Source: Neospora caninum Liverpool (lineage: Eukaryota > Apicomplexa > Conoidasida > Eucoccidiorida > Sarcocystidae). Taken from it: a DNA stretch of 64,000 nucleotides. The stretch lies in the NCBI RefSeq assembly GCF_000208865.1, contig NC_018393.1:3552714-3616713 (forward strand), given 5' to 3'. Below the pieces are notes generated by a model. It was not told the origin of the DNA, searched no databases, and saw nothing but the letters and a program-made list of their open reading frames with translations. Both the position numbers and the translations under genes were made by a program. This document shows positions 12,164 through 25,100 of this stretch, piece by piece (the stretch's first letter is position 1; the number at the start of each line of letters is the position of its first letter).

Positions 12164-14313
12164 GGAGAGAGGAAGAAGGCCGTGAGGCTCGAGAAGGAAA
12201 CGACTCCCGGAACGCTGCAAAAAGACGCTCGCAGGCGGCAAGACGCAAAGGCAGAAACCGAAGCGCCAAGTCAAAGGGAGGAAGACGGTGACACAAAGTT
12301 GAGGACCAGGACTCGGACGCATAGACACAAAGGAGATCTCGAGCGGGAGATTTAGAGGGGATGGTTTGCAGTGGGAGAGCCAGGCGATAGGGAGGGAGGA
12401 AACGCATGTGCCAAAGGCAGCCAACCACCAGCAGGGCGTGCCCACCAGTACACTGCGGGATACTGTTTATCGGATTTCCTCCTCGCTACGGCGATTACCC
12501 TCGACAGACATGGGGAACTGCCAGCAAATCCTTAGCCTGTGCAGCGTCGCATCTGAATCTTCTCCCTTCTCTGTTGTGCGCCTCCTCTCTTTCCTCACTT
12601 CCTTCTTCCTTTGCCCGGTCACGACCGATGTATCAGTTCTGCATCCCCTCGCCTTTCGCTCATTCGCTTCTCTTTTTCCTCCTCCTCGACACTCTCACCC
12701 TGTCTGGCCTTCTCTCTGTTGGTCTCGCTTTCTGTATACGCTCCACCGAGTCGGCGTTCCACTCGCGGTTCCTGCCTCCTCTTCTCTATCTCTCTTCTCC
12801 TTCTCTCGTCCCTCTCACTTCCTCGTCTCCCCTCTCTGTATCTCTCTCCCCTGTGTCTCCCCTCTGTATCTCTCTCCCCTCTGTATCTCTCTCCCCTCTG
12901 TATCTCTCTCCCCTCTCCGTCTATCGTCTCTCTCGTTTCCCTGCCTCGCTGCTCTCTCCCCCCACCCTGGCGCACCGCGGACCACGAAACTGGGAAGGGC
13001 GCGGGGCGTTAGAAAAGCGAAATATCTGCTGAGTCTCCTGTCCCTCGCCGTGTCGCTGTCCGCAAGTCTGACAGGGCACGCCACTTCTTCACACGCGACA
13101 CAGTTCGCTGGCCATCCGGCAAAAGGGCTACACCTTGGCGCTCCGCCCGGCCGTGTTCGACCTTTCCCGGCCACTCACGCAAAACCAGCGTTGCGGTGCA
13201 CTGCTGAGTCGCGTCAGCGTCGGCATGCATGCATCTACCCTCACACGATTCTCGGTTGAATCTGTCCGAATTATTCTGCACCAAGACGTCCTGCATTGGA
13301 TGACGGACCTCGACGGACGCGCCGAGCCCTCTGGCTCCCTATGGTGTACCTATATGCGTATAGATAAATATAGGTATGTACATTCATGCACATGCATATG
13401 TACATGGATGGATATATAGCTCTAACTGTATACGAGAACTCAGAAGCAAGCACATGCATGTATAGGCAAATCAATGTAAATACGACCCGCTGCTTCGAAT
13501 CGGATATCTCTACGACTCAGAGAATCGCATGCACATGCGAAGCTCGCGAAAGCAACCTCGCTTCGGTGCGCTTTTTGGAACCCTGCACTGATTCTGAAAG
13601 GCATCGGCCTGGGCTTCCTTGTTCTGCGTCTCTCGGTTCGCAGAGCCGCTTTTTCAAGTGGACATTTTTTCGTACTCGATTGAGAAAACAGAACTGAAAC
13701 GTTTCCGCGCCTGCAAAGGCGGCGCAGAACTCCCGTTAGCTGGGCTTTTGTGGCTCTGAGAGACGGATCGCCCATTTGGTAGCGCGTCCTGACAGGTAGC
13801 GTGGCCCGGTGGGCGTACCACACACGCATGCGTTGAGCAGAGAAAAAGGTGAAGGAAACCTTAAAGAAATCGCTGGCGGAAAGGAAAAAGTTGAAGACAA
13901 AGTTGAGAGAAACGCGACCAGCACACACGCGGCACTCTTTTATGAACGGCCTAACTCTGTCGAGCCCAGAATGATCTCGAAGCGGGAGAAAAAGCCGAAA
14001 GTGGAAGGAACGAAACCGCTAGAACAAGCACACAAACATATCTTCATCGGTGTCGCCGCTTTTGACCTCTCCGCTGTCTGCTCCACGTCGCCTGTCTTCC
14101 TAAGCAAACGATAGACTTGGCGCTTACCGGTGTGCGTCTGCATCGTTTCGACGTTGTTTCCACTCTCAATCGATCCCCCGCCCCCCCTCCCTCCCGCCCC
14201 TAAACACACCAGTTGCATGCGCTTCACTCCCTAGATATGTGTCGCCACGTATTTGCATTTCGCCCTGTGCGTGCACCCGCCGCCCTCTCGCGACTCTTTT
14301 GCTGAGCACGTGC
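12164..14313. other. Convergent intergenic region, 3' ends of PFK and HDAC genes
   Basis: About 2.1 kb lie between two stop codons facing each other, so the stretch should hold two 3' untranslated regions. It contains a CT-rich block (12540-12960), a TGCATGCATGC stretch near 13223, and an AT-rich patch (13350-13470). The open frames are all low-complexity shadows with no recognisable domain and no consistent splice pattern. I see no gene. Confidence 0.7.
12836..12916. repeat. 17-bp CT-rich tandem repeat
   Basis: The unit CCCCTCTGTATCTCTCT is repeated about four times with slight variants (first copies CCCCTGTGTCTC). It lies 3' of the phosphofructokinase stop codon, in a strongly pyrimidine-biased block. 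Confidence 0.8.
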
Positions 14314-17300
14314 TCATGGCCTTCCCTCTTGTTGTTCGGCCTTCCCGCCCTCCCCAGGCCCGTACGTTTCGCCAGGCTCTTCACGCGCTCCCGTTTCCTC
14401 TTTTCTCGCTGTGTCTTTGCTCTTCGACTCGGGTGCTGGCTCAACCGACGCGTGCGGCGGCGACGGCGCCAGACTGTCCAGGACGCGGGCGAACAGTCGC
14501 TGCAGATTCGAGAGGCCGAAAAGGTAGCCCCGATCCTGTTGTCTATGACTGAAATTGACATGGGCGAAATCCACCATATACGCACCGAAACTCTCGACGA
14601 TCGCATCATGGAGCGCTTCGTTGTCCTGGTTCACGCGTGGACTGTCCGCGCAAACGGCGCTGCCTGCCTCGCCGTGCCGCCGCACACGCGTTTCCGGACC
14701 CCCGCTGTTGCCCACTTTGTGTTCTTCTTTCGTCGCCGCTTCCATTCGTCCCGTTCGCTGTGGCCACGCGAAGACGGCCGACGCATCGGTAGAAGGCGCC
14801 GATCCCGGCGAGGTCGCAGCTGGAGCTGGACCCGCGTCGAAGACGAACAGGAGGCTTGAGCCGTAGAAAGCGACTTGCGCCTGTTGCTCGAAGAGCCTTT
14901 GCAGAGTCGCCAGCCTGTCGAGGCATTTCCGAATCAGGCGCGCAGCTAACTGCGGGCACCTGTTGACACAGAAAAAGTTGGCGAACACGCGGAGGAACTC
15001 GGCGTCCTGAGTGACCGCGTAGGCGTCTTGTTTCGACAGCACAAACGGCCTCAGAGACGACACGACATTTTCTGCATACCCTCCACCTTGCCGCGCCTCT
15101 TCGCCAGTCGCATCCGTGCCGAAAAACTGCTCTTTGTCTTTGCTTTCTGCCTGGGCCTCTTCGCCTGCTTCGCCAGCTGCCTGCGTCCCGGGAGCGCCTG
15201 CAGTGTCCACGGCCCCCGCCGAGACTCCGCAGATGAAGAAGCCGTGGGAGGCGACGGACCGCCCTCGCGCTTTCTCCTGCATGCGCTGAATCTTCACGAC
15301 GTCTGTACAGCTCGGATCGTACATTTGAATGCCCATCTTGATGTCCATCACGCAGGGCCGTACGAACTGCGCGACGTCTTCGAGGGCGACGGCGCATGCA
15401 AACCGCGAGCCGCACGTAGGCGAGACAGAACCCGCGGCAGAAGAGGAAACAGGTGCCAGCGGAGACACAGGAACGCACGACGCCGACGAGGAGGGAGACG
15501 AAGAACGAGGCGCAGACGAGGAGGCCGAGGCCGGTTGGCGAGGGGACAACGCTGGAAGCACGTCGGGGCCGGTGCACTCAGGAGTCTCCAGCTGTAGTCG
15601 CGCGAGGGCGGAAACAGCTGACGGAGCAGCGGAAACCTCTCGGGTCTCAGGACGCGTCCCCGAGTTTCGCTCCTCTCCCCCTGCCTCTTCTCCTGCTTCT
15701 CCTTCCGTTTCGTCGCCGGGATCTCTCTTCCTTCCTCCCTCGCCGGCCTCTTTCGACGTGGACGGCTCTGCGAGCGCCCACGCATGCGTCCAGAAGACGC
15801 GGTGGCATCGCGGCATGAACTTGGCCAGCTCGGTAGCCACGTTGGAGGAACCCGAGTCGGGCGAGGGCCGAGACGGGGACAGAGAGGCGTGGGAAAGAGA
15901 CGCGGCAGACCCCGAGGGCGAAGGCGGAAGATCCCTCGAAGCAGCCTGCGGCCCGCGGAGTGAGAGGGCATCCGGCCGAATGCGCAGAAGCTCCAAGACC
16001 TGTTCAGGATCGAAGGAGAGAACGGCGGACTCCAGCGCCTCGTGATGAGGAGTCAGGGAGGCGTGGAAGGCGATTCCTTCGCCGTTCCTTTCATGGTCCT
16101 CCTGGCTCGGTCGGTCGTGAACTCCAAGGGCGGTCTTGTCTTGGATCCGCCCTTCGCCCGCGCCGTCGTCTGGACGCTTCAGTCGCCTGAAAAGAGCCTC
16201 GAGCGCCTGCAGCGTCCCCGCCGCTTCGTGGGCCTTCTCCGAGCTCCGGGTCTCCGTTGTCGCGCCACTCTCCGCCTTCGCTGCATGCACATGCACCCAG
16301 GTGTAGAAGGCAGCCTCGCTCCAGCTGCACAGCTTCACCAGCTGTCCCTGCTTGATGCAATCGTTCTTCGCAAGGGCCGTCGTCCTTCCCAGCTTCGCCC
16401 CGCGCGCATGCACTTCGTCCGCGCAGATCGAGGGAAGCAGCCAGCGATTCACGCGCCCGCCAACAATCCGGCAACGCACATGCGAGAGCCAGCCCGCCGG
16501 GAACACGTTCGCCAATGGCCGGGAGGAAGAAGGCAACAGAGGCGACGAAGGGACAGAAGCACACGAAGAAGAAGCGCGAGGAGGATACGATGCAGGAGAG
16601 GGAGACAGAGCAGCGGAGACAGTCCAGGAGTCAGCAGAGGAGGACGGCGTAGAGGTGGGACGCCGACTTCCGCATGGAGCAGCGGAAGCAGCATGGGGAC
16701 CCGGCGAGGCCATCATTGAAGACGAGGTGGAAATAAGAGAAGACACGCAAACAGTCTGATTCGTGTCGCCACCGCGTTCGTCCCCTGTCTCCCGAAGCTC
16801 CGCCGTTTGTTCTTCTTTGTCTCCCTGGCCGCCTCTCATTGTTAGCGTTGTGTTGGGTTTCCCATCTCTGCGTTGTTCTTCTGTGGTCCTATCGCTTATC
16901 TTCCGATCTTTGTGTCCCGAGTGTCTCCCGTCAGTCCCGTCTTCTCCGTCGTTCGCTTCACTGGTGTCCCTCCCTTGCGTGCTCGCTTCCTCCGCGTCTC
17001 CCGGCGGGTCTACGCGAAGCTGAAACTCGATTTGTGCAGACCTTTCCGCCGCTGCATCCGCCGTCTCTGAGGCTGGTGGGCCGTTCTTCGTCTTCACAGT
17101 TTTCGGAAGCGGCGGGAGCGGAGGCAGAAAGAACGGAGAGCGCGCATGCAGGTGTCGGACGAGACGAAGACTGTCATAGGTCGCCTGGCGGCACACCACC
17201 AGCTTCTGACGCTCGCTGAGAGCCTCTTGTGCGTCTTCTCCGCGTTCGGCTCCAACGCGCTCGGAGCTCAAAGAGCCTCCGGGGCCCGCGGCACTGCCTA

Positions 17301-20300
17301 CAGGGGACGCCGCTGCAGAACTCGAAGACTGTGTCGGCGAGGCAGGAGCAGACGAGGGAAAGGCGATTTCCGCAGGCTCGAGAGAGACCCCACACGCGGC
17401 ACAGACGAGCGCGGGCGCGTGAGGACACAGCTGGGTCGTCCCCTCTAGCTGCGGGGCGCAAAGACTCGCGAGGGCGTCCTGGCATTCGGGGGCTGTCGCC
17501 TCAAACTCGTCTTCCGCTATGGCGCCAAACAAAACCGCAGAGCACAGTGCGTTGCCACCGCGACTTGTCGGCACCGCCGCTGAGGCGAACGGCTCACCCT
17601 CGGCGGGACGGGAAGGCCCGGCTGTCGCAGACGAACCCCACGCCTTGCGCGAGATGGAGAGAAAGGGCGAAGGCGAAGAAGGCTGCGACCTCCACTGCGG
17701 ACACGCTGTCGGCGATCCAGGCGCTGGAGACACCGTCGAGAAAAACGGGGAACAGACGGTGCACGTAGGGCAAACGGCGCCGGCCGACGCAAAGCGCTCC
17801 GAAGCCGCACGACAGGCTGGAAGCGAACATGGCGAACGGGGCGACACACAGGATTCTGACAACGACAGCGGGGTCCCTTGTGCCGCCCCAGTCTCAACAT
17901 CGGACGCCACGCCCTGTTGGAGACAATGTGCTTCCTCTCGACGACGTGCTGTCTCGCAGTCGGCCTTTGGGGCCTCTCTCTTCCGAGCTTCTTTCCGGCC
18001 TTTCGCGTCCTGACCCTTCTTCTTGCCGTCCCCGCGCGAACGTTTCTCGTCGCCTCGCCCCTTTGTCTTGCCCCCTGTCTCCGCGGTCGCGATTGGAGCC
18101 CAACTGGCCACGTTCCCGGTGCCCAGAGGCGAGACGTCGGCGGCGTCTCGCATCGCCAGGTCGACGGCGGCCGGCGAGATCACCGCCCACCGCTCTCCCG
18201 GCGGGAACGGGTCGGGAACAAACTTTGCGTGCGTTCGTTTCTCGACGAAAAAGGACAGCCCGGCCTTGCAAACCGCCGACAACTGTTCAAACGCAGGCCC
18301 TCTGGACCGCGTGCCGGCGGGCGGTGGGCCGCAAACGGCATCCCCTGTTCTCTGTGTGGACGAGGCAGTGGCGCAGCACGCGATCGATGTCGAACGCGAA
18401 CGCGAAGACGGCAAGCGAGCCTTGTTGTGGGAGAGCCAGCGACACTTGGGGCACAAGATCGCGGCGCGTTCGTCAAAAAGCAGGGGCAGAGCGAACGGGG
18501 GAAGAGGACACGCCCGAGAAGAAAACTCCGGGGACGCCGGAGTCGAAGCACAGAACGGAGACCACCTGGAGGCCCCGTGCACGAGAGGGGAGACAGGAAG
18601 AGAAACCGACGCGTGCGGCGAGCGCACGTCTAGAAATTTGGACGACGCGACAGCGGGTTCCACACCTTCCAGAATGCCGAGATCGAGGCGCGCGAGGGTT
18701 TCGCCCAACCTCAGCGAGAGCGGCGAAGAGCAGCAGAAGCTGCTTTCTCCTTGCGGCTTTCTCAAGCTCGTCCCTTGACTTTCCTGGAGCGTTCGACTCC
18801 CCGTGTCGGCGCACGTGTCACTCGCCCCAGTCTGACTGGGCCTTCTCGCGGTGGGCTCCTGCTCTTCCTCTGCATGTCCCGCACGGCCCGCGCTTTCGCT
18901 CGCCTCTCCAGAATCGGGCGACTCCTCCCGGCGCCCGTCGTCGCCCTCCGCGTGCATTCCGTACACCGCGTCTTCCGCGGCGATGTGGGGCGCTGGCCCC
19001 GCGCGCATGTCTCCGTCGACTGCGGTCTCCGCCCCCACCAGCGCAGCCACGCACGCCTCCACACAGGTCCCCAGCACGTCGCCATTGTAGCCGCCCTCGA
19101 GAAAGAACAGAGCCTTGCCGCCGCAGTGGAGGTCGGCCAGGCGACAGACTTGCCGGGTCATCCACGCAAAGAGAGGCGGAGACAAAAAGCAGCCGCCGAG
19201 GGGATCGCCTGCTGCTGCGTCAAAGCCTGCAGACACGAGGATCACCTGCGGCCGGAAGGCCGTGAGAGCCGGCGCGACAATCCCGCAGAAGGCCCAAAAC
19301 ATGTCTCCATCTGTGTAGCCCTTCGATAGCGGAATGTTGATCGTGTAGCCGCGCCCCGCAGCGACGCCTGTCTCTGTCAAGGCTCCTGTCCCGGGGTAGA
19401 AGCCGGCCCCAGCCGACGACGCGGGTGAGGCCGAAGAGGCCGAGGGGACAGCGCTAGGTTCCGTGTCCGATGCGTTCAAAGAAGAGGAAGCAGCATCGGC
19501 GGCGTCTGCCTGCGTGCTCGACGCAGGCTTGGCTTTGTCGTAGCGATGGACAGACACATACAGCACGGACGATGAGTTGTAGAAGAGGTCTTGTGTTCCG
19601 TTGCCGTGGTGAACGTCCCAGTCGAGAATCGCGACGCGCGACAAGCCGTGCTTGGTGAGGAGGTAGTTCGCGGCGAGGGCCACGTTGTTGTAGATACAGA
19701 AGCCTGGAAAACGCGGGGGGAAAAGCCCAAAGAAAAAAGCCAAAGAGAAGATGCAGCCTCGAACCGGCGTTTCTCGCCACAATGGGCGAGGCGACAAACA
19801 GCCACAATGCGAAAGGAGTGGAGACCACAGGAGCGCAGAAACGAGCACGCAGAGCTAGCTCAACTCATGTGCAGGCAGACGGGGGGAAGAGAGCAAAAAC
19901 CGCAAGCGCAGGTTACGGGGAAAGGAAAGCAAAGAATGAAGAGAAAAAGATGAATATACATGCGACACGGGGGAAGGGGAAGGAGGAACGCGACGTTCCG
20001 AGCAGACCTCCCCGCACTCCTGACGTGTCAACGCAAAACACGAGAATCTCTGAGAGGCCCGCCAGACTTCTTACCGGCTGCTTCATTGGAGCAGGCATGG
20101 TGGCCTGGAGGGCGAATAATAGCGAAGCCGCGTTTCACTGTATTCTCTTGAGGCTTTTCGCCAGCGTGCAGTACGCCTTCACCGCGTTCTGTCGCAGCTG
20201 GAACGTCTTCCCTCTCGCCTTCCAGTCTTTCTATCTCTTCAAACGAAGACGCCATCTGTTGCCTCTCGCTGGCAACCCCTTCGGCGGCCTCTCCCAGCCC

Positions 20301-22181
20301 TCTCGCTTGGTCCCCCGTCTCTGCTTCCCACTGCTCCGGCTTCGCCTCTTGGTGTCCCTCGTGCTGTCCCTCTTGGTGTCCCTCTTGCTGTCTCTCTTGG
20401 TGTCCCTCTTGCTGTCTTTCTTGGAGCTCCTCTTTTCGCTTTCCCTTCTTTTTGCGGCGAGTCTCCCTGGGCCGACCAAGGCTGGCGGGTGGGCCGAGGA
20501 CGAGGTCGCAGAGGGCCAGCGCAGCGCCGGCCGCGAGTCGCGCAGTGTGGGGTGTCCGGGGACAGATGAAGGTGTCTCTTCCGAAGGGACTCACGTACTG
20601 CCGAACCGAGGGCGAGGCGGAAGCTGTCGACGGCTGTGTCGACAGCGCCGTCGGCGACGGCGACGCCAAGAAAGCAGACGAAGAGGGCGGGGTCGCGTCC
20701 GTCTCGCAGTGCTCAGCGGCTTCGAGCGGGGCTGCCAGAGCGCATGCGGCCCCGGCCCCTGACGCGTCTTCCATCGCCTGCGACAGGGAAGATGGTGCCG
20801 TCGGAAATAGCGAAGACGGCAAAGACGGGGGCGCCGGGTGTGCGCCCAATACCTTCTTCTCATCTCCGCGCTCCGTGGGGTCTGCCCATGAGCCGCCACG
20901 ACCGGCTGGGCCTTCTGTCTCCGCGTGAGGTTTCCTTGACGGGACCGCGTCTTCACAAGTCGCCTGCGCCCTGTCTGTCGCCGACCCTTTCGGGCGTGCG
21001 AGGGGCGGCGAAGGCAGGCGCCGCACGGAAGCACGCGACGAGGGGGACGGCGCCGAACTGGGTTCAGAAACGGAGGGCGAATCGGAGGAAGACGCAGAGG
21101 GGGAATGGCACGAAGTCGATTTGCAGTCCAGATCGGGGTTGTGAGCGGACCATTTCCTGCCTTTCTTCAACCGATCTGGAAGAGCGGACGCAGCTTGCAA
21201 AGGTTTCTTCTCCTTGCCTTGGCCCGCCTTGGCGGGGGCTTTGCGGAGCGAAGAGCCGGGAGAAGCGAGAGAAGAGGGGAACACGGAGTCAATGCGAGCA
21301 ATGTAGTCTGCCGTGTGGCAAACACGCAGCTCTTCATCTGTGGCCAGTCGGGCGCACGGCAGGACAACCAGCCTCGGGCACGTGGAGTAGAAAGGAAACG
21401 AAGACGGCGCAGCAGTGGGAGACCCGCGATGCCCGCCTCGAACCGCTTCGCTGGCGGAGCAGTCGGGCGAGGGAGAAAAGCGTAGATCTCCATCGGGCGG
21501 AGACAAAGAAGACGGCGCAGAGGAGCGGTCAAAGGGGGAAAGAGAGACAGGAAAGGTGCACTCCTCAGAGCGACTCCCCGAAGGCCCGCGAGCGAGAGGC
21601 GCCTCGCTCCCGCAACGCGCCAGGTCTGGCGAATTTCCGAAAGGGAGTGGCTCTTCTGTCCTCTTGGCCTGCTCAGGCGTGGCCTCGCCGCGCCGAGGAA
21701 CACCTCGGTCACGCCTGGACACCCAACCGTGGCGGAGAAGAGTCTCGAGGATAGCAACAATGCGCGACGGAGATTCCGGGTGCGTAGCCGATCCCGCGTG
21801 GCAGAACGGCGAGGCCATTTCCGCCTCATCTACCAGCAGCGCGACAGAGGCAGACACCGACGAGGAATACGGGGAAGAAGAGGCATCGGCCGAGGCAGAA
21901 GAAGAGGACGCAGGCGAGGGGGAACAGGAAGACGCAGAAGCCGGTGAGAGGGAGTAGTGAGAGAAATCTGAAAAACGCAAGGAAGAACGAGAGGAAGTCG
22001 AGGAAGCGGGCGACGCAGAGGCACGCGACGAGGTCGCGCACGAAGTAACCAAGGGAGACAAAGACGGAGGAGAGGGGGAAGTCGCTTTTTCGTCACGCCT
22101 TTCCTCGGGTAAGCAAGGAGGCAAGGACTTGCATACGTCCGCCATGTTTCCGGATTCAAAATGTAGGTCCCGATGCTGCAT
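14314..22181 (-). CDS. Class II histone deacetylase fused to inositol polyphosphate kinase
   Basis: Two exons, 22181-20075 and 19703-14314, encode about 2,498 residues. The junction splits a glycine codon inside the canonical deacetylase block RPPGHHA...GFCIYNN. Residues ~110-930 form a class II (HDA1-type) deacetylase with large disordered inserts: PGHHA (~693), DWDVHHGNGTQ (~729), FYPGTG, SAGFDAAAGDP (~862) and LEGGYN (~905). The tandem His pair, the zinc-binding Asp-His-Asp set and the catalytic Tyr are all present. Residues ~1770-2440 form an inositol polyphosphate kinase (IP6K/IPMK/IP3K clan): PCVMDIKMG matches PxxxDxKxG (~2154), SSLLFVFDAG (~2317) matches the SSLL motif, and MVDFAHV (~2414) matches the metal-binding DFAH motif, followed by GYLFGL. 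The middle holds three CxxC knuckles. The expected role is nuclear deacetylation of lysines plus phosphorylation of inositol phosphates. An in-frame ATG at 22145 has the better start context (aacATGg), which would shorten the protein by 12 residues. Confidence 0.9.
20335..20430 (-). repeat. Coding minisatellite, RQQEGHQE-type repeat in HDAC domain
   Basis: A 24-bp unit (CTTGGTGTCCCTCTTGCTGT plus four bases on the + strand) is repeated about 3.5 times inside exon 1 of the deacetylase gene. Translated on the - strand it gives degenerate 8-residue copies of RQQEGHQE. It falls in an insert just before the PGHHA active-site block, so it must loop out of the fold. Length polymorphism between strains is likely. 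Confidence 0.85.
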
Positions 22182-25100
22182 GCCTGTTCCGGACGCATGC
22201 GTCCTGACTCAGCGGTTTTCCGCTTCCACACACGATGGCGAACAACTTGGGGCGCCGCATGCAAAAGAAAGAGCCAGCCGGATCGGGCGCGAAGGCAGTC
22301 CCTTGGTGCTTCTGTAGACGACTCGGGGGGAAGGCAGTGAACTTCAGGGCGCCAGGGTTGGGCGAGGCATGGCAGCCTCTATAAGGAGTCTTTGGACAGC
22401 CATGTCATCCATGTTTCCCTGACAGTTGACGAAGGTAAGCAGAGAAGACGACCCGTTGAGAAAAGACACACACAGAAAAAACGAAGGAAAGTGCCTTCCC
22501 ACGTCCAGTATAGTGAGTGTTTTCGATCTACGCCCCTGCATCTCAGGGAACCGTTTCAACCCTGCATCTTTCCTCCTTTTTCTGTGCTTCTCTCTGCGTT
22601 TTGCCTGTCTCGCCGTGTAGCGCTCTCTCTACCCCGCGGAGTACCGGACAGCTGTCGAGCCGAGGTTGTTCAAAGCCGTGGAAAGCCTACTGAGAGGTCG
22701 CGGGGTTCCTGTCTTCAGATCACTCGCTAAAACCCGGGAGACGGCTAAAAGGGAAAAGCGGACGAACAGCAGCACGAAGGAAGATTCAAGTACCACTACA
22801 AACAGACAGTCTCCTCATCGCTTTGTGGAGCAGTCTCGGTGCTCGAACGCGCGGACCCCGCCAGCGGGGAAGTGGGGGGAAAGCCAGCACATCCGAACAG
22901 ACGCACGGACCGAAGAAAGCCGATAGGAATCGAAAGAGCTTGGAGAGAAGGAAAAGACGGACGCGACAGAGAAGTGGACGGGAGAGTTGGGTTCCCGCGA
23001 AGCGGACTGGCCGGCGGCAAACGAACGGGAAACAGAGTCAAGAGCATGAATCGCCTGGCGTGACGGAGATGTTGTACCGCCAAGAGAGGAGCAAAAAGAC
23101 AAGAAAACGTTGCTGTCACTCGAGGAAAACCCCCTGCTTTGTTGGTTGCTTGCATCACTCCGTGAGAAGGTTGACTGGAGGGGGGGGGGATTTGCGATTG
23201 GATTTCCGAAGTGACAGCAAATTCGGGCCCCGGCTAGCCGGCCCCGCACGAAAACGAATCAAAAACCAGGCATTTGACGCCAGGGAAACGCAATTTCTTT
23301 CGCGGCCAAGTGAAAAAGCAAGGCGTAAACTGGCCAGGTGTCTTACCATTTGCCGACAGACTCTGGACAACGATCTCTACGAAAACTGTGCCGCCCAAGT
23401 TCGCCGTCCAGCAGTCGCTTTTTTCGCGCATGCGACTTTCACACTCGACCAACTGGGGAACCACGACTGGTGTCTGACGCCTCTGATCCAATTCGAAAGA
23501 GGAACAGACACTGGACTTCTTTCCAGAAGAAAAAACAGGAATGGTTTTGGAAAAGGACCAGGGAAACAGCCGCCTGAACAACGCCCGTCCTTCTGGTATG
23601 AGAAGCGCCTACCGGTTCCGACACACCAGCACACTGCGAGGTTTGCTGGGAAAAGCCATGTCAGCGGAAGCGACTGCAGCCTACAAATGCAGTTGCATCG
23701 CAACGCAAAGATACACGGACGGGAGGGATTCTTTGGAAAAAGCTGACGCTTTCGCAGGCAGCAGACGATGGACTAAAGGGCAAATGCAGAGATTGGCAAA
23801 CGTCACCTTTCTCGGGGGTGCCTGTAAGTCCGGCGAGCGACGCAGAAATCGCGCGTTCTGCTGACGTACCGCGCTTTCACTGGCAGGTTAGGAGTTCTCG
23901 TGGGTTGGCAAACAGCTCCGAGAAAACGGCCGAGTTACAGACTCTCACAGAGAGGATGCGAAGAAATATATTCCATGTGAACACATGTTCTTCACCAGCA
24001 CGAGGGGGGAGCGACAGGACAGTACCCTTTGTTTGCCACTGTAAACGAAGGATCCGACTGAAGGAGAAATCCCCGGAGATTTCGTGTGTTTTCCTGCCGG
24101 AATTTCATGTTAGGCGCATCGTGCAGTGTGGTGCCTTTTGTGTTTCGGAAGATCCCTTTCACAAACTCCGTGGATGGGCTAACGGACGGGGAATAGGATC
24201 GCACAGGGAAACTGTTCCGGCACACAGAGTTTTACCGGCTGGAATCGCCGAGATCTCCTCAGAGTGGAGATGGGGCATGGACTACCAGTGGAAGTTAACC
24301 GGATTCGGAGAGGAGGGATGAGCCGCGGCGCTTAGACCTGAGTTGGTACGGCCGACCCAGACTGAGACTCACAGTTCTTAAGGGGATTCAGTCGTTGTCG
24401 TGGTCTGAAACAGGTTCCAACTAGGTTACAATGAACCATAAGATGAGCATTCCGAACGCGCGAGGTGAGGAGGCACTCAAAGGAGTAGTTCGACCTCATG
24501 TTTGCATCTCAAATTTGTCAAAATGCGAAGTCCGTGCAGTTATTTGAGAAAATAACATGGAGTTGCCAAACGGAGGCATCTCCTGGCGTACACCGCCTGT
24601 TCACCATTGACAAATCGAGCATTTGTGGACAAGGAACAGCCTCAGTTCCGCTGTGTTCACAATCCAGCGACGGCCGCTTTAACGTTAGCATTCTGCACAT
24701 AGCCCCTGACACGACGAAAAACCTGCAACACAACCTCGTAGATATGCAATTTGCGCTGTCCTGTTCCAAGAGACCGAATCAGAAGTAACGAAGATGATAG
24801 GTGCATACTGAGAAAAACGTTTGTAGGAGGAAAAAGCATGTTCTCATTGGATTCGATCGGGTTCAAATTGAATAAGGGGATTTGACGTCCGTGCTTGTCG
24901 TGTGGCCCCGGCGCTAGAACAGGAACAGTATCAGCTTCCCAGCTTGCTCAGGCGAAATTTCCGTTGAAATGCTGAGTTCACTAAGGTCCATTCTTTGCGT
25001 CTTCCTTCTTCCACTGAAACACGCCAAACGCACATGTTTAGGGTCGACGCTCAGTATTCGTGAGAGGTCGCACTACATTACATTCCGTTCTTCGCGTTTT

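Noticed and set aside
12540..12960. Ser/Leu-rich frames (up to 297 codons) in the CT block
   Set aside because: All pyrimidine tracts give Ser/Leu/Pro-rich translations in any frame; no splice or domain support.
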